Below, in pieces: positions 12,166 to 24,100 of a stretch of DNA of 64,000 nucleotides (positions are counted from its first letter, which is position 1; each line of letters starts with the position of its first letter). The DNA is from Hirudo medicinalis (lineage: Eukaryota > Annelida > Clitellata > Hirudinida > Hirudinidae). The stretch spans positions 22,356 to 86,355 of the forward strand of contig MPNW01000010.1 in the NCBI GenBank assembly GCA_011800805.1, written 5' to 3'. The translations under genes were made by a program, and so were the position numbers. The notes under the pieces were generated by a model, which saw only the letters and a list, made by a program, of their open reading frames with translations, did not search any database and was not told where the DNA came from.

Positions 12166-12566
12166 AGGCATCATAGATGAAGGAAGAGTTGTTAATTGAA
12201 GTGAAACGGACAAAAATACTTTCAATTAACAAAAAATATGTAATTGACATTACATTATAAAATGATATTCGTTAAAGACCGACCGAATGTTGGTTTCTGT
12301 TCCGGTTTCATCGCATAAAGTTGCCATGCGATCATTTTCGGTAGGCATGTAAAGGCAATTGCCTGTTTCTGTTTCTGAAAGTGATTTAGGCTATCGGCCA
12401 AAACCGAAAATCAAAAATTAATTAATGCTTTGATTTAATGAATAAGTTTATGCTGATTGAATTTATATTGTTATATTAAAAATCTTTGTAAGGCGTGTGA
12501 TTAATTAACGTCCATTTCATTAAGTAAGGTAGTGTAATGTACATATATACATAGTATATATATAAC

Positions 12567-12600
12567 AAGGGTCGGCAAACTCCGGCCTAGCTATTCCAGT
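12567..12600. mobile_element. Left terminus of a hAT-like element
   Basis: AAGGGTCGGCAAACTCCGGC resembles the terminus CAGGGGTCGGCAAACT found in many hAT elements. No matching right end is seen nearby, so only a remnant is called. Confidence 0.35.
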
Positions 12601-13000
12601 CCAGTCAAACGGACCCCTAGTTAATTATTATTTCATCCGTCCTAGTTGTACATACTTAGAGAAATAAAAGGATTTTTGACTCAATAACCTTGATTGGCAC
12701 ATTTGAATCTGCTGCGGATGTCGAATGTCAGACTCATCAATCATCATTTCAAAAAGGAACAACGTGGAATCGCAAGGGATGTTAAGTATCAACGTCTAAT
12801 AAAAGGCCAGATTTATGCAAAACAAATCTTTGATCATAACAGTATAAATGCCCTTACTGCTTCTTTGTTTCTAAACCACAACATTCCTTTGTTTGAATTC
12901 AATTACTAACCTGATTATTTCTGAAACACGGATTACTTGCTAATTAAGAAGTTGATAATGTTGAATTTTTTATTGCATCACTTTTTCACGATAAGTTGAA

Positions 13001-13140
13001 AGTTGGAAAGAGAACAGTTGACCTATGAATGGCATTGAGAATGACGTGTGCAAATTTCAAGTCGTTACCTATCGCCCTTTAGGGGGAGTCCTTGACAGAC
13101 AGACATACACATGTCCTTTCTGTTTTATGTTATAGATCTT
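13001..13140 (+). repeat. Dispersed repeat, LINE-tail-like (copy 1)
   Basis: Shares AAAGTTGGAAA, CAGTTGACCTA, GGCATTGAGAATGAC, TGCAAATTTCAAGTCG and the GACAGACA-ATACAC block with 60146-60320, ending in TTTTATGTTATAGAT. The layout looks like the 3' tail of a non-LTR element. Family not assigned. Confidence 0.6.
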
Positions 13141-13542
13141 CAGCATAACTTTTGAAAATATGTTTTCATAATCATCTTGAAAAAATTAAGACAATTCTAA
13201 TGACCGATTAAACATTAACAAATAAATTAGGGAATTTCATTTATTTGTTTATGAGTTCAAAAAATGATTTTTCTTTCCAAACAAATTAATTTATAGTATA
13301 AAATTCAATAAAAAGAAATCGTTGTTCCAATTTCTGCGAAAACGCCCATTTGACCCAAACTTTAATTGTATTTTAATTTGTTGTGAATTCGACCGACCGC
13401 TTAGCTGGTTTGCGGTGCTGGAGTTTTCAATTGTGCATAAGTAGGGGATTCAATACAATATTTTGGATAGATTAGCACACAGTTTTTTTCGTTAAATTGT
13501 TTGTAGATCCTCATTATTGCCGCTAGAAGTGCATATCCCGCT

Positions 13543-16500
13543 ATGACGGATTCGAAATACTTCACGAATAACAAAAAAGGTGGAATCCACTTCACATTTC
13601 TGCACTCTGGAATTGTATAAACCTGTACATATTCTTTGGTATTTTTTAGGTGAAATATTTGAGTTGAAAAATGAACTCAATAGTGATAAGAAAGAAAGAA
13701 AAAAAGAGGCAGTAAAAAAGGTTATAGCCAGCATGACAGTTGGAAAAGATGTCAGGTTAGTTAAACAATTTGGTTCCAAACAATACGTTGAATTTGCATG
13801 TTTTAAAAATAAATTTACAGTGCTCTGTTTCCTGATGTCATAAACTGCATGCAGACAGATAATTTAGAGTTGAAGAAGCTGGTATATTTGTATCTGATGA
13901 ATTATGCTAAGAGTCAGCCAGACATGGCAATAATGGCTGTCAATACTTTTGTTAAGGTACTTTCTTGATTTATTTTTTATTGAAAATTTCCTGGAAATCA
14001 TTGCTTGATCAAAGTCAAAATCTTTAATGTTTACAAATATTTCGTTCTTTGTTTATGAATTAGTTTGTGTGGTCACTTTCCATATCTTCAAGTGTTGTTC
14101 ACTCTTTTCATTGTGTAATTGCGTCATCATTCCTATACTATTACTATTCTGATGTAATAGAATGTAGAATGCCTTTTCTTCTGACCTATTTTTATTTAAC
14201 CCAACAGGATTGTGATGATAGTAATCCTTTGATCAGAGCACTGGCTGTCAGAACCATGGGATGCATAAGAGTGGATAAGATCACAGAGTACATGTGTGAA
14301 CCCCTGAGAAAATGCCTGAAAGATGAAGACCCTTATGTCAGGAAAACGGCAGCTGTCAGCGTTGCCAAGCTTTACGACATTAATGCACAACTGGTTGAGG
14401 ATCAGGGTTTTCTTGAAAGTTTGAAGGAACTTCTGTCAGATTCAAACCCCATGGTTGGTAGACATGGAATCGCTTGTAACTGAAACCATTATGAGGAATT
14501 CCAGTTCATTCAAATCATTTTGGGATTTTATTTACTTATAATAAGTCAAACAGTGCACTAACATATTCTGTAGCAAATTGACCTTATTACCAACATTTTA
14601 ATAGGTTGTAGCAAATGCTGTGGCCGCTCTGACAGAAATCATGGAGACCAGTTCAACTGCCACTCAGGTGGTCGACATGAACACTCAGATCATCAACAAA
14701 CTTCTGACAGCCCTCAACGAATGCACCGAGTGGGGTCAGGTCTTCATCCTGGATGCTGTTTCAAACTACGTTCCAAAGGACGAGAGGGAGGCGCAGAGCA
14801 TCTGCGAGAGGATAACCCCAAGACTGGCCCATGCCAACTCTGCCATCGTGCTCTCCTCCGTCAAGGTCATTATGAAGCTGATGGAGATGATGGACCCCAA
14901 TTCCGAGGTGGTCTCGATGCTCGTCAAAAAGCTGGCTCCTCCCATGGTTACTTTGCTTTCTGCCGAGCAGGAGACCCAATACGTCGCACTCAGAAACATC
15001 AACCTCATTGTGCAGAAACGGTATTTGTTTTACTCTTACTTTTTTTACTCTTGTTTTTTCCTTATTGGGGATTTATATTTATAAGATTTTATTAAAATGT
15101 TTTAATATAAAAAAACTGCTACGAAGATCAATCATTTGAAATTCACACTTAGAATGATCCATTAATTAGATTATCAATTAGATTATTAATTAGATTATCA
15201 GTACAATATTCTTTTTCATCTAAATCTTATTTTTGTTGGTATTTTTTATGAAAAATTTGTTCTTGGAATAATGTTTAATGTTTAAAATTCAGTCCTGAAA
15301 TTCTGAAGAATGAGATGAAGGTGTTCTTTGTGAAATACAACGACCCAATTTATGTCAAGCTGGAAAAATTGGACATCATGATCAGACTGACCAATCAGTC
15401 AAACATTGCTCAAGTCCTTGCAGAACTCAAAGAGTTTGTTTTTGTATTAATTTGCTTTGAAGACCTTCGACGACCCGCCATTGCATGGGAGCCAATTTTA
15501 TTGCAATTAATTTTTATGATTTAATTTTAATGAATAACTTTGTACGGCACAACTGAATTATTGTCGAGTTTGTTTTTTCTAAAGTTGCTTCGATTATGTA
15601 ATCTTAATTTGCCATTAATTAATAAAGGTATGCAACAGAGGTGGATGTTGATTTCGTGAGGAAGGCCGTCAGGGCGATAGGAAGGTGTGCGATCAAAGTG
15701 GAGCAGTCGGCAGAGAGGTGCGTCAGCACGCTCCTCGATCTCATCCAGACAAAGGTCAATTATGTCGTGCAGGAGGCCATAGTCGTCATTAAAGTGAGTT
15801 AAGTGGTTAGTTATTATTACGATCATCGTCACCACCATTATGATCATCATTATTATCATTATTTGAAGTGCTCGACTGGAATCAAAAGGTGTTTATTTGT
15901 GTTGACATTTGCACATTAGTTTGGACTGATAAATCTGTTTTATTTTAGCCTTAAATTTAGCATATTAGCACATCAACTTCAATTAAAGAATGAAGCATTT
16001 ATTTTATTACAAAAGTTGAATAACATGACGTTTAAGGACATCTTCAGAAAGTATCCTAACAAGTACGAGAGCATCATCTCCACTCTCTGCGAAAACTTGG
16101 ACACACTCGATGAACCCGAGGCCAAGTAGGCTCCAACATTTCATTTCATTTTTTTCCCAAGAAAATCTTATTATTGATTCTTTCTTTGCAATGTCGATGA
16201 GACTCGTCAAATATTAATTTTCTTTGTCATCAACGATAATGGATGACAGAATAAAGCTTAACGTACCCATCGTTGACTATGTTGGCTTAAAAGAATTTGT
16301 TTACGTTCGCTTTAGTTTTGAGAGATGTTGTAACTTGCAATTAGTCGATTATATCAAGGCAGTAATGGACAACTACTTTATTCACCAAGCATCCACACTA
16401 TCTAACACACAACTCGTACCAGAATGAACAAAAGGGAAGTTGCCACTTCTAGCTCCTACGTTAGCGTAGATAGTTCGGTGCGCAAGTCACCCACAACAAG

Positions 16501-19500
16501 AGGCCAACGTTATTTTTAAAGTTATGCTTAGTTTTAAACGTCAGAGTAGATTTATTGTGATAAGCAATATGTTGATAATTGTTAATTTTTCAGAGCATCC
16601 ATGGTTTGGATCATCGGTGAATATGCAGAGAGGATCGACAATGCAGATGAATTGCTCGAGGGATTTTTGGAGGGATTCCAGGATGAAAACACACAAGTTA
16701 GTATTTTTATTGATTTTAAGATGTCACAATTACCAACAACAGAGTGTTTTAATTCATTAGTAATTCAAATCAGTTGTCTGATTGAAATGTTACAACTATA
16801 TACTTCTATTTTTTATCTAACAACAACTTTTACAGGTTCAGTTGCAGCTGTTGACTGCTGTTGTGAAGCTCTTCCTGAAAAGACCAACTGATACTCAAGA
16901 ACTTGTCCAACAAGTGCTCAGCCTTGCCACTCAGGTATCCTTGATAAATGAGAGCGGATGGATGGACGGGTAGATGGGTGGTTGGTTAAATGGACAAATT
17001 GGTGGATGCTAATGCAGGAATCATGAAATCATTGAAAATCATTGTCATCAGCATCAAAGTTTTTGTTTACATTTGTCTGTAAGATTCATTTTTACTTGAT
17101 AATCTATCAAATGAATCATCCCTCATTTAACTGACATCTGATGATTCATCATCTACAAAAGCACAAAACATGCCAACTCATTGTTGCAGGACAGTGACAA
17201 TCCTGACCTGAGAGACAGGGGTTACATTTACTGGCGTCTGCTTTCCACCGATCCTGCTGCTGCCAAAGATGTCGTGCTGGCTGAGAAGCCTCTCATTTCT
17301 GAGGAAACTGACCTCATTGAACCGACCTTGTTGGATGAACTCATCTGCCACATTTCCAGTCTCGCTTCTGTCTACCACAAACCTCCGAATGCATTCGTCG
17401 AGGGACGAGCCGGATCTCTTGTCAGGAGAGTACTACCCAAGTCTCAGTCTCAGTGAGTATATCGGAGCCATTTTTTGTCGGGTTGAATTTATTTTCCTTA
17501 TTTCAATTATTCGTCTCCGAGTAACATTGCAAGAAGATGCACTTGATAATTTAATATCCGCTAATAAATTTAATAATAATAATAACAACATTGAAAGTTT
17601 GTACTTTTGTTTGGAACCCATATTTTTTACCTCAAGAACTCCCGGTGCTGTGACCGAAGCACCACAGGAAACAGCTGCTACTACTGCAACACATACTCCC
17701 ACACCTGTTTCCGTGGTGATTCCAGGTGTTGACTCTTTGATTGGCGACCTGTTGGACATGGACATCAACCCCCCACATTACCAACAATCTTATCACAACC
17801 AGCAGATGACACCCGTTCCTCCATCCAACGAAGTCGATCTTCTCGGTGAAGGACTCGACAGCCTGGTCGGTTGTTTTTTGTTGAGTTATCAACTTTGGGT
17901 TTGCTTATTGCATGAATCGATCTTATTATTCTGTTAAGGTTATTTATCACTTTTGCTAATATAATATTTGCATTTGGTTAAAGTTGCTAAACTGTTTTCA
18001 ACAGCTCGGCAGTGCCCATGGTTCTGGATTAGAAGGAAGTGGTTCTGAGATGCTTGGAGGACTCAAAGACATCTTTGGACTTGCACAGTCAGCCAGTTAT
18101 GTTCCCCCTCAAGAGGTTGTTATTGTTGTTTTGTTGGTATTTGTATTCAATTTTGTATTGTATTTGGTATTCAACTGGTTTTTTATTATCTGTTATTTTA
18201 TTATTATAAATAAATATTTGATGGCTATTCATTGGACAATAACAAAGTGCTCAACATCCTAGGTGTGGCTGACTGCAGCAAAAGGCAAAGGATTGGAAGT
18301 TTCTGGAACTTTCTCGAGGAAGGGAGGGCAAATATTCATGGAGTTGACACTCACAAACAAGGCACTGCAAGCCATGATGGGATTTGCCATTCAATTTAAT
18401 AAGAACAGGTGTAGTATCAAATTGTTGATAGCAAATGCATATAATTGATCAACTATTCACAAAGCCACCTAAAAAAAACACATTTTATTGCCTCCAGCTT
18501 TGCCATAGCCCCTGCCCAGGGTCTGAACGTAACATCCCTCATGCCCAATCAGAGCCTCAATGTTTCTCTCCTCCTCAACACTGTTGGTCAAGTACAGAAA
18601 ATGCAACCACTTAACAATCTCCAGGTATGTCTCCCAACAAACTGTTATTTGTTGATTTGCTTGATGTTGCAACGGTTGGACGAATTAAATGACTGAAAGC
18701 ATTTGTTTAATTCCTTGCAGAGTTTTATAAAATCGTGTCCAATTTTGTCAGACTTTGGTTTATTTTTCCTGATTTTGCTAAATGAAGCATTGTTATTTAT
18801 TTATAATTTTTACTTTATTTTAAATGAAGCATTGTTATATGTTATAATAATAACAACTGTAATTAATTGAAAATATAATTAGGAAATTATTGGATTAGTG
18901 ATCACTGATAAATTTTGTTGCCAGGTTGCTCTGAAGAACAACATTTCAGTCTTCTACTTCAGTTGTGTGGTTCCGGTTCACGTGCTGTTCGTGGAGGATG
19001 GAGAGATGGAGAAGAGGACTTTCCTTGCCACCTGGAAGGATATTCCGGTCCAAAATGAGGTCCAATATGAGATTAAGAATGTGCAACATAATGCAGGTTG
19101 GCTCAAGTTTGAGATCAAATTTAAATTAATAATCACTTTAATGAACATAACTTGTATTGTTGTGTTTGCATAAGTGATTCTAAACTTGTTACTTTCAGAC
19201 ACTGTTTCTCAGAAGTTGAGGAACAACAACATCTTCACAGTTGCCAAGAGGAATGTTGAGGGGCAGGACATGTTGTATCAGTCGCTCAAACTGACCAACG
19301 GCATTTGGGTCCTTGCGGAGCTCAAAATACAACCGGGGAATCAGAATTTCATGGTGGCCCTCTTATGCTTTTGTTGCAAAGAAATTAATAAATTTATAAT
19401 AACAAATCTTGCTTGAATCAAAAATATATTTCACCAAAAATTGTCATATAATAATATTTAAAATATTGTATATAAAAGGATTAGTTGTACTTGAATAAAC

Positions 19501-19635
19501 CTCGAAATTATGAAAATTATTCACGTAATTATTTAACCCGTCACTTTTAATTATCCTCAGCTTTCCCTGAAGTCGAGGGCTGCCGACGTCTACCCAGTCA
19601 TCCAGCAGTCCTACGATACCATACTCCGTGTTTGA
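13543..19635 (+). CDS. AP2B1: AP-1/AP-2 complex subunit beta (beta adaptin)
   Basis: Large beta subunit of the clathrin adaptor, acting at the plasma membrane or trans-Golgi in coat assembly. Eighteen exons: 13543-13579, 13650-13755, 13821-13956, 14208-14453, 14605-15020, 15293-15433, 15628-15793, 16037-16125, 16594-16696, 16836-16934, 17190-17452, 17637-17865, 18005-18115, 18263-18408, 18498-18624, 18925-19096, 19199-19353, 19561-19635. They give 938 aa, against 937 for human AP2B1. It starts MTDSKYFT and has an armadillo-like trunk (e.g. [31 protein letters not shown]), a Pro/Thr-rich hinge with a clathrin box (LLDMD in [14 protein letters not shown]) and [10 protein letters not shown], then an ear domain ending YDTILRV. 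All phases close. Beta1 and beta2 are too alike to separate here; many invertebrates have one shared gene. The symbol denotes the family. Confidence 0.95.
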
Positions 19636-20199
19636 AGCATTTGCAACAAACTTCCAACATTTCCATCTGAACTTTGCGTCAGGCTCGCGTCATTACCACA
19701 TCAACCGTTACCTTGGATGTTGTTCACGATAGTTACGTTAGAATGTTTTTCCATTACCGTGTGTAATGTTTTTGTATGATTGAATTAATTACGTGTTGAT
19801 AGATTAATTATGTGATTGTAATTTGTGTGAAGTTAAGAATCAAAATAGATGGAATATTTCTATCGATGATCAGTCTAAAGTAGAATAGTGCTAAACTTGC
19901 GAGTTCACGATGCTTTGACTTGTTGAATTATTGATGTCAATAATTTTACTCGTAAAACAAATAATGAATGCATAAGTATCTGATGCTTGAATAATAACAA
20001 CAATAACAACTTCACATGGCAACAAGTTCTTCCAAGCTGAACGAGGAAGTAAGCAAATCGTTCATTCGAGCTGTTAATTTCTTGCTTTGGCTTTGTGAAA
20101 ATGTTGAGAGGGGCACAACGTGATTGGCCAAGAATCAAACGTTGAATAACGTGAGGCAGTGCGAATTTAGATCTGAGGTCATTGCACTCTATTATTTAT

Positions 20200-20246
20200 A
20201 ATAAAGATCTGCATTTTGGTTTTATCTCTTTTATTTGTGGAATAAA
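20200..20246 (+). terminator. Poly(A) signals of the beta adaptin gene
   Basis: Two AATAAA hexamers, at 20200-20205 and 20241-20246, lie about 0.6 kb past the stop. Either could end the transcript. Confidence 0.5.
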
Positions 20247-20249
20247 ATG

Positions 20250-21101
20250 TTATCAAATTTGGTTGTCAAGCCACTTGGATATTGTCACGTATCAACCTTC
20301 GATTTGCCAACAAAAGTAGTTATTATGTAACTATTAATAGGCAGCAGGAATTCACCGTGATATTCCAAAGTCGCACGACAAAAGTTAGAATTTAGTGAGG
20401 ACGTGAGGAGGAAGTGGCACACTTAAAGAGCTTTCCTCTGTGGCCACCTAAAAATTTAAAAGTTGTTAATCCTCCCTAGAAGTCGTGCAATGGTTACAAT
20501 GATTTCTGTCTTCTTGTAACTTAAGCTACTATTATTGTTATTATCGAGCCTGCTACGAGGAAGTGGTTAAATTATCATTAATATTGTTATTATTATTATT
20601 ATTGTTGTTGTTATTTTAAATTATTAGTATTTTTATATTGTGGATTTAAGGGACAATGCCGAATAAGTTTTAAACTTTGATTGCATTGAATTTATGTCTG
20701 TTAAGTTCGTTATTTTCCACGGGTGTATCGTCAACTGCTATGAGTCGAAACAATAACTTACTAGGAATAATCATTTTGAATAAATTATTGATTTATTTAA
20801 TCCCTTAATTAAAACACGTGAATTGAAATATTAATTCATTAAAAATGATTGGTGTCGAGAAACAAACGCTTCCATGCATGATTAACCAAGCGAAGCGGCT
20901 GATTGGTTACCGCAAGCTGTAAGCTACGCCATACAAAGGCCAGGTGAGCGTGACTAAAGAGTGGTTACCACCTCAAAAGGTGGTCTGTTATAATCTTTGG
21001 AAGAGTCGTTTCAACATCAAAATGTTAAAATTCTTCTATTTGTAACTTATTACTGTTGTTAATATTGGACTGCGAGAGATCAAATTATACACAAGGGAAA
21101 C
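20250..21101. other. Spacer and probable 5' region of the WH2 gene
   Basis: No coding exon is seen. CCAG|GTGAGC at about 20942 is a good donor, and TACACAAG|GGAAACATG just before 21102 a plausible acceptor, so a non-coding first exon is possible. A GTGGTTACCACC palindrome lies near 20962. Confidence 0.4.
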
Positions 21102-24100
21102 ATGACAGGAACATTGAACTTCTTAATTTGGGGCAAAGAGACCGGTCGAAGTGGAAGAATTTGGAGGAACCAAGCATGGGGTGGCAGTGGATCAAGTGCA
21201 AGTACCTTTGCACAACCGCTACTTTTCGATACCCTCAAAAAGGGTTGCTCTTCTCCAGACGCCGTGTTGGATGTTATGGACTTCCCCTGGTCTCCCCCGC
21301 CCAAGCTCAACAAATCCCCCTCATCACCCAGCATGTTAGTTTAATGTCCTTTTTATCCTGCTTAAAATTTTGAATCCCGATGCACCAACTCTCAGTAAAT
21401 TCGTAATAGTTTGTCGTTGTCTAAACCATCATTTGCAATCTGCAACTGTAATTTTACAACGAAAATAAACCGATTACACATTTGCTTTAAATTAAGAACC
21501 AACGAGATTCACAAGTCACTCGTCGAATTCGATGAAATGCTGGACGAGTTTGAGACTAACGAAGACGAAAAGAACATGTTTTCAGAAGCACCGACCTCAC
21601 TTAACACATCCAGAAGTCTCTGCAACGCTCTCCACAGGAGTGCAAGTAAAAATCTGCTCATGAGACGATCATCTTCAGGTGATTGATTGCTTCCAGTTGC
21701 TTCATAATCATCGTCACCTTTGTCATCGTATGTCATCAATTTCTTGAGTCATAAATATTAATCTAATGGGAACTGATTTGCATTAATGACGTCCAACCTT
21801 GTGGCGTAGCAAGGGGGGTATTTTGAAAGGGTACGTAAAAAAATATATAGAAAAACGCCCAGATACCACCAAGGAGATTCCGATCCTAAAATTGTGATCT
21901 TGCTGCGTATCTTCCTTACCCGGGCTATTTATTAGTGTTGCCAGCCGTGAGCGCTTTCTCCAAACTTAAGTTAATATAAAAACTATCTTCCATCAGCGAT
22001 GAATCAGACAAGGCTTACAGACTTGGCATTCCTCTCTATAGAGAAGGAACTTGCCGATGGACTAAATTTTGAAAGTGTTATAAAAAAAAAAATGCCGAAA
22101 GAAAAGCGCGGAAAGTTTGTTTGTAAATTTTTAATCGATTTGATTGTAGTTCTATGAAAATAAATACTTGAGAGCTTTCCCAAATTTTGAAGGTTAATGG
22201 ATTATTAACGCGGGGGGGGTGGCGCAAGAACAGTTGCTACGCCACTGGTCCAACCCCCTGCTAAACGATTTTATCCGAAGTAATCCATTTTCTTAACAGG
22301 CCAACATGGCCATCGTCATCATCATTTTCAGCATTTTCATCGTCGTCATCATTATTAATATTATCCTCAACAATATGCCACTCATTATTTCTTCAGGAGT
22401 CAACTTACTTAGATGTCAAACACTAATCATTTTCAAGCACCATCATCATCATCATCATCATCTGAGATCAAAGACAGTTCCGCATTTGAAGATAGCAGGA
22501 ACGTTTAATTATTGCCTTTCAACAAACATCGTGGACTTCTCTTTCGGAAGGAATATTTGAAATTAGAGATATTTGTCGATGCATTTCCATGCCAACTAAG
22601 ACAATATTGAAAACATCTTCTCGACTTCAAGAAAATATGATTCTAATTACAAAAGCAGAATTCACAACTTCGTAAATTTTTATTTCGAAATAACGAAAAA
22701 GTTTCAAAAACTAATTTTTCCACCACAAAAGGTTGATTGAGAGAATGGGAATCTTGATTATGAGGGAGTCTGCATGCGTGTTAAGAGGATATCAAGATAA
22801 AAATTGGAACCATTTGCTAAGTAATAATGTTCGTAAAATTATTAAAAGTAATGCGAAAATAATTTCAATGATTCAACTGCAAACTTTAGATTTTAATTTT
22901 TGTTAAACTCAAAATTGTTCACGAATTCAATTTCCATTTTCAGGTTTGAGAAGAACTGACGTGACTTCGCATGAAGTAAATGTTTACTTGTTAATTATTG
23001 GTAAATTATTAATAATAAACAAATTTATTAATTAATTTTGCATTATAATATTTAAGATGAATATTAAAATCCAAAGAATTCAATTCGTTTTGTAAAGCTT
23101 TTGTCAGAATTCACTTGAGAATAATAGTAACAAAACAAAATAAAAATATTTCTTACGTTGTGCAAGTTTTATTGTGGGACATGTTTAATGAATAAGAAAA
23201 GTTGAACATAAATGAACCATTTCTGGAAAATATTTGATTTATAAGGTGATTTTAAAGTTCTAAATCAGTAATGCCAAATAAAGAGTCAAACACAAAACGT
23301 CAATTTTCGAAATGAAATAGCTATCAACTTTTTCAGATTAATGTTAAACCAAGAATAATGTCTATATAGTGTAGAATAGTATCATTATTCTTTTATACAT
23401 CTTTGCGGGGAATAAACTTGCTATGAGCAAGTTATGACTAATAAGTTATGCGTAATAATAATAATAATAGTAATAAGTTATAAGCATTAAGTTCGAAACA
23501 ACAAGTCATCAACATCTTCAATGTTGAAATATCAGTCACAATGACTCAACTCCTTTAAAGCTGGTCCTTTCAATGTTCTGCTTGCAACATTTTTATTTAC
23601 AATGTCATCGTGAGCAGATGAATTGAATAGTTGAACAGTTGAAGGCGGTAAAGCTTAAATCGATGTATTTGCTAACATTCCACAAAATTAAAATTTGAAA
23701 TCCCATTAATTAAAAGAGGCAGAAAGATATCAAGACAGATATCGACAGTGATAATAATACTGCTAACTAAAAGAAGCCTCACATTATAATTTAATTTAAT
23801 TATAAAATAATATTTTTTTAATCACAGAAATACATTAAAAGTTCCTCTAACTTTGTAAATTGAAGGATCATGAGCCAGTGTATGACATCATCGACGACAA
23901 TGGAAATCCTGAATCTGGCTACACAACAGCAGAGCAGGAGAGCAGTGCCTCAAACAGTATTACGTCGGCAAGTTCAGGGATCTCAGGCATGGCCGAGAGA
24001 CGTAAACAGATTTATGGCCAAATATCGGAGAACTTTGGAGCCCCAACGGATAGTTATACCGTTGAAGATTCTTATGAGACCAATGAATTCCCTGCGCTTT

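Larger units (their letters stand above)
10451..13542. other. Intergenic region rich in repeats
   Basis: This is the 5' flank of GPCR copy A and of the AP beta gene, which point away from each other here. No exon is recognised. It holds hAT-type remnants near 10800-10926, 11049-11159 and 12567, GAT/GAC microsatellites and a LINE-tail-like repeat. The last roughly 140 bp before 13543 should contain the AP beta 5' UTR. Confidence 0.6.

Noticed and set aside
11899..12225. Minus-strand frame with long Ile/Val runs
   Set aside because: It is a translation of the GAT/GAC microsatellite, not a membrane protein. The same applies to 28630-29095, 34011-34248, 35933-36220 and 37972-38196.
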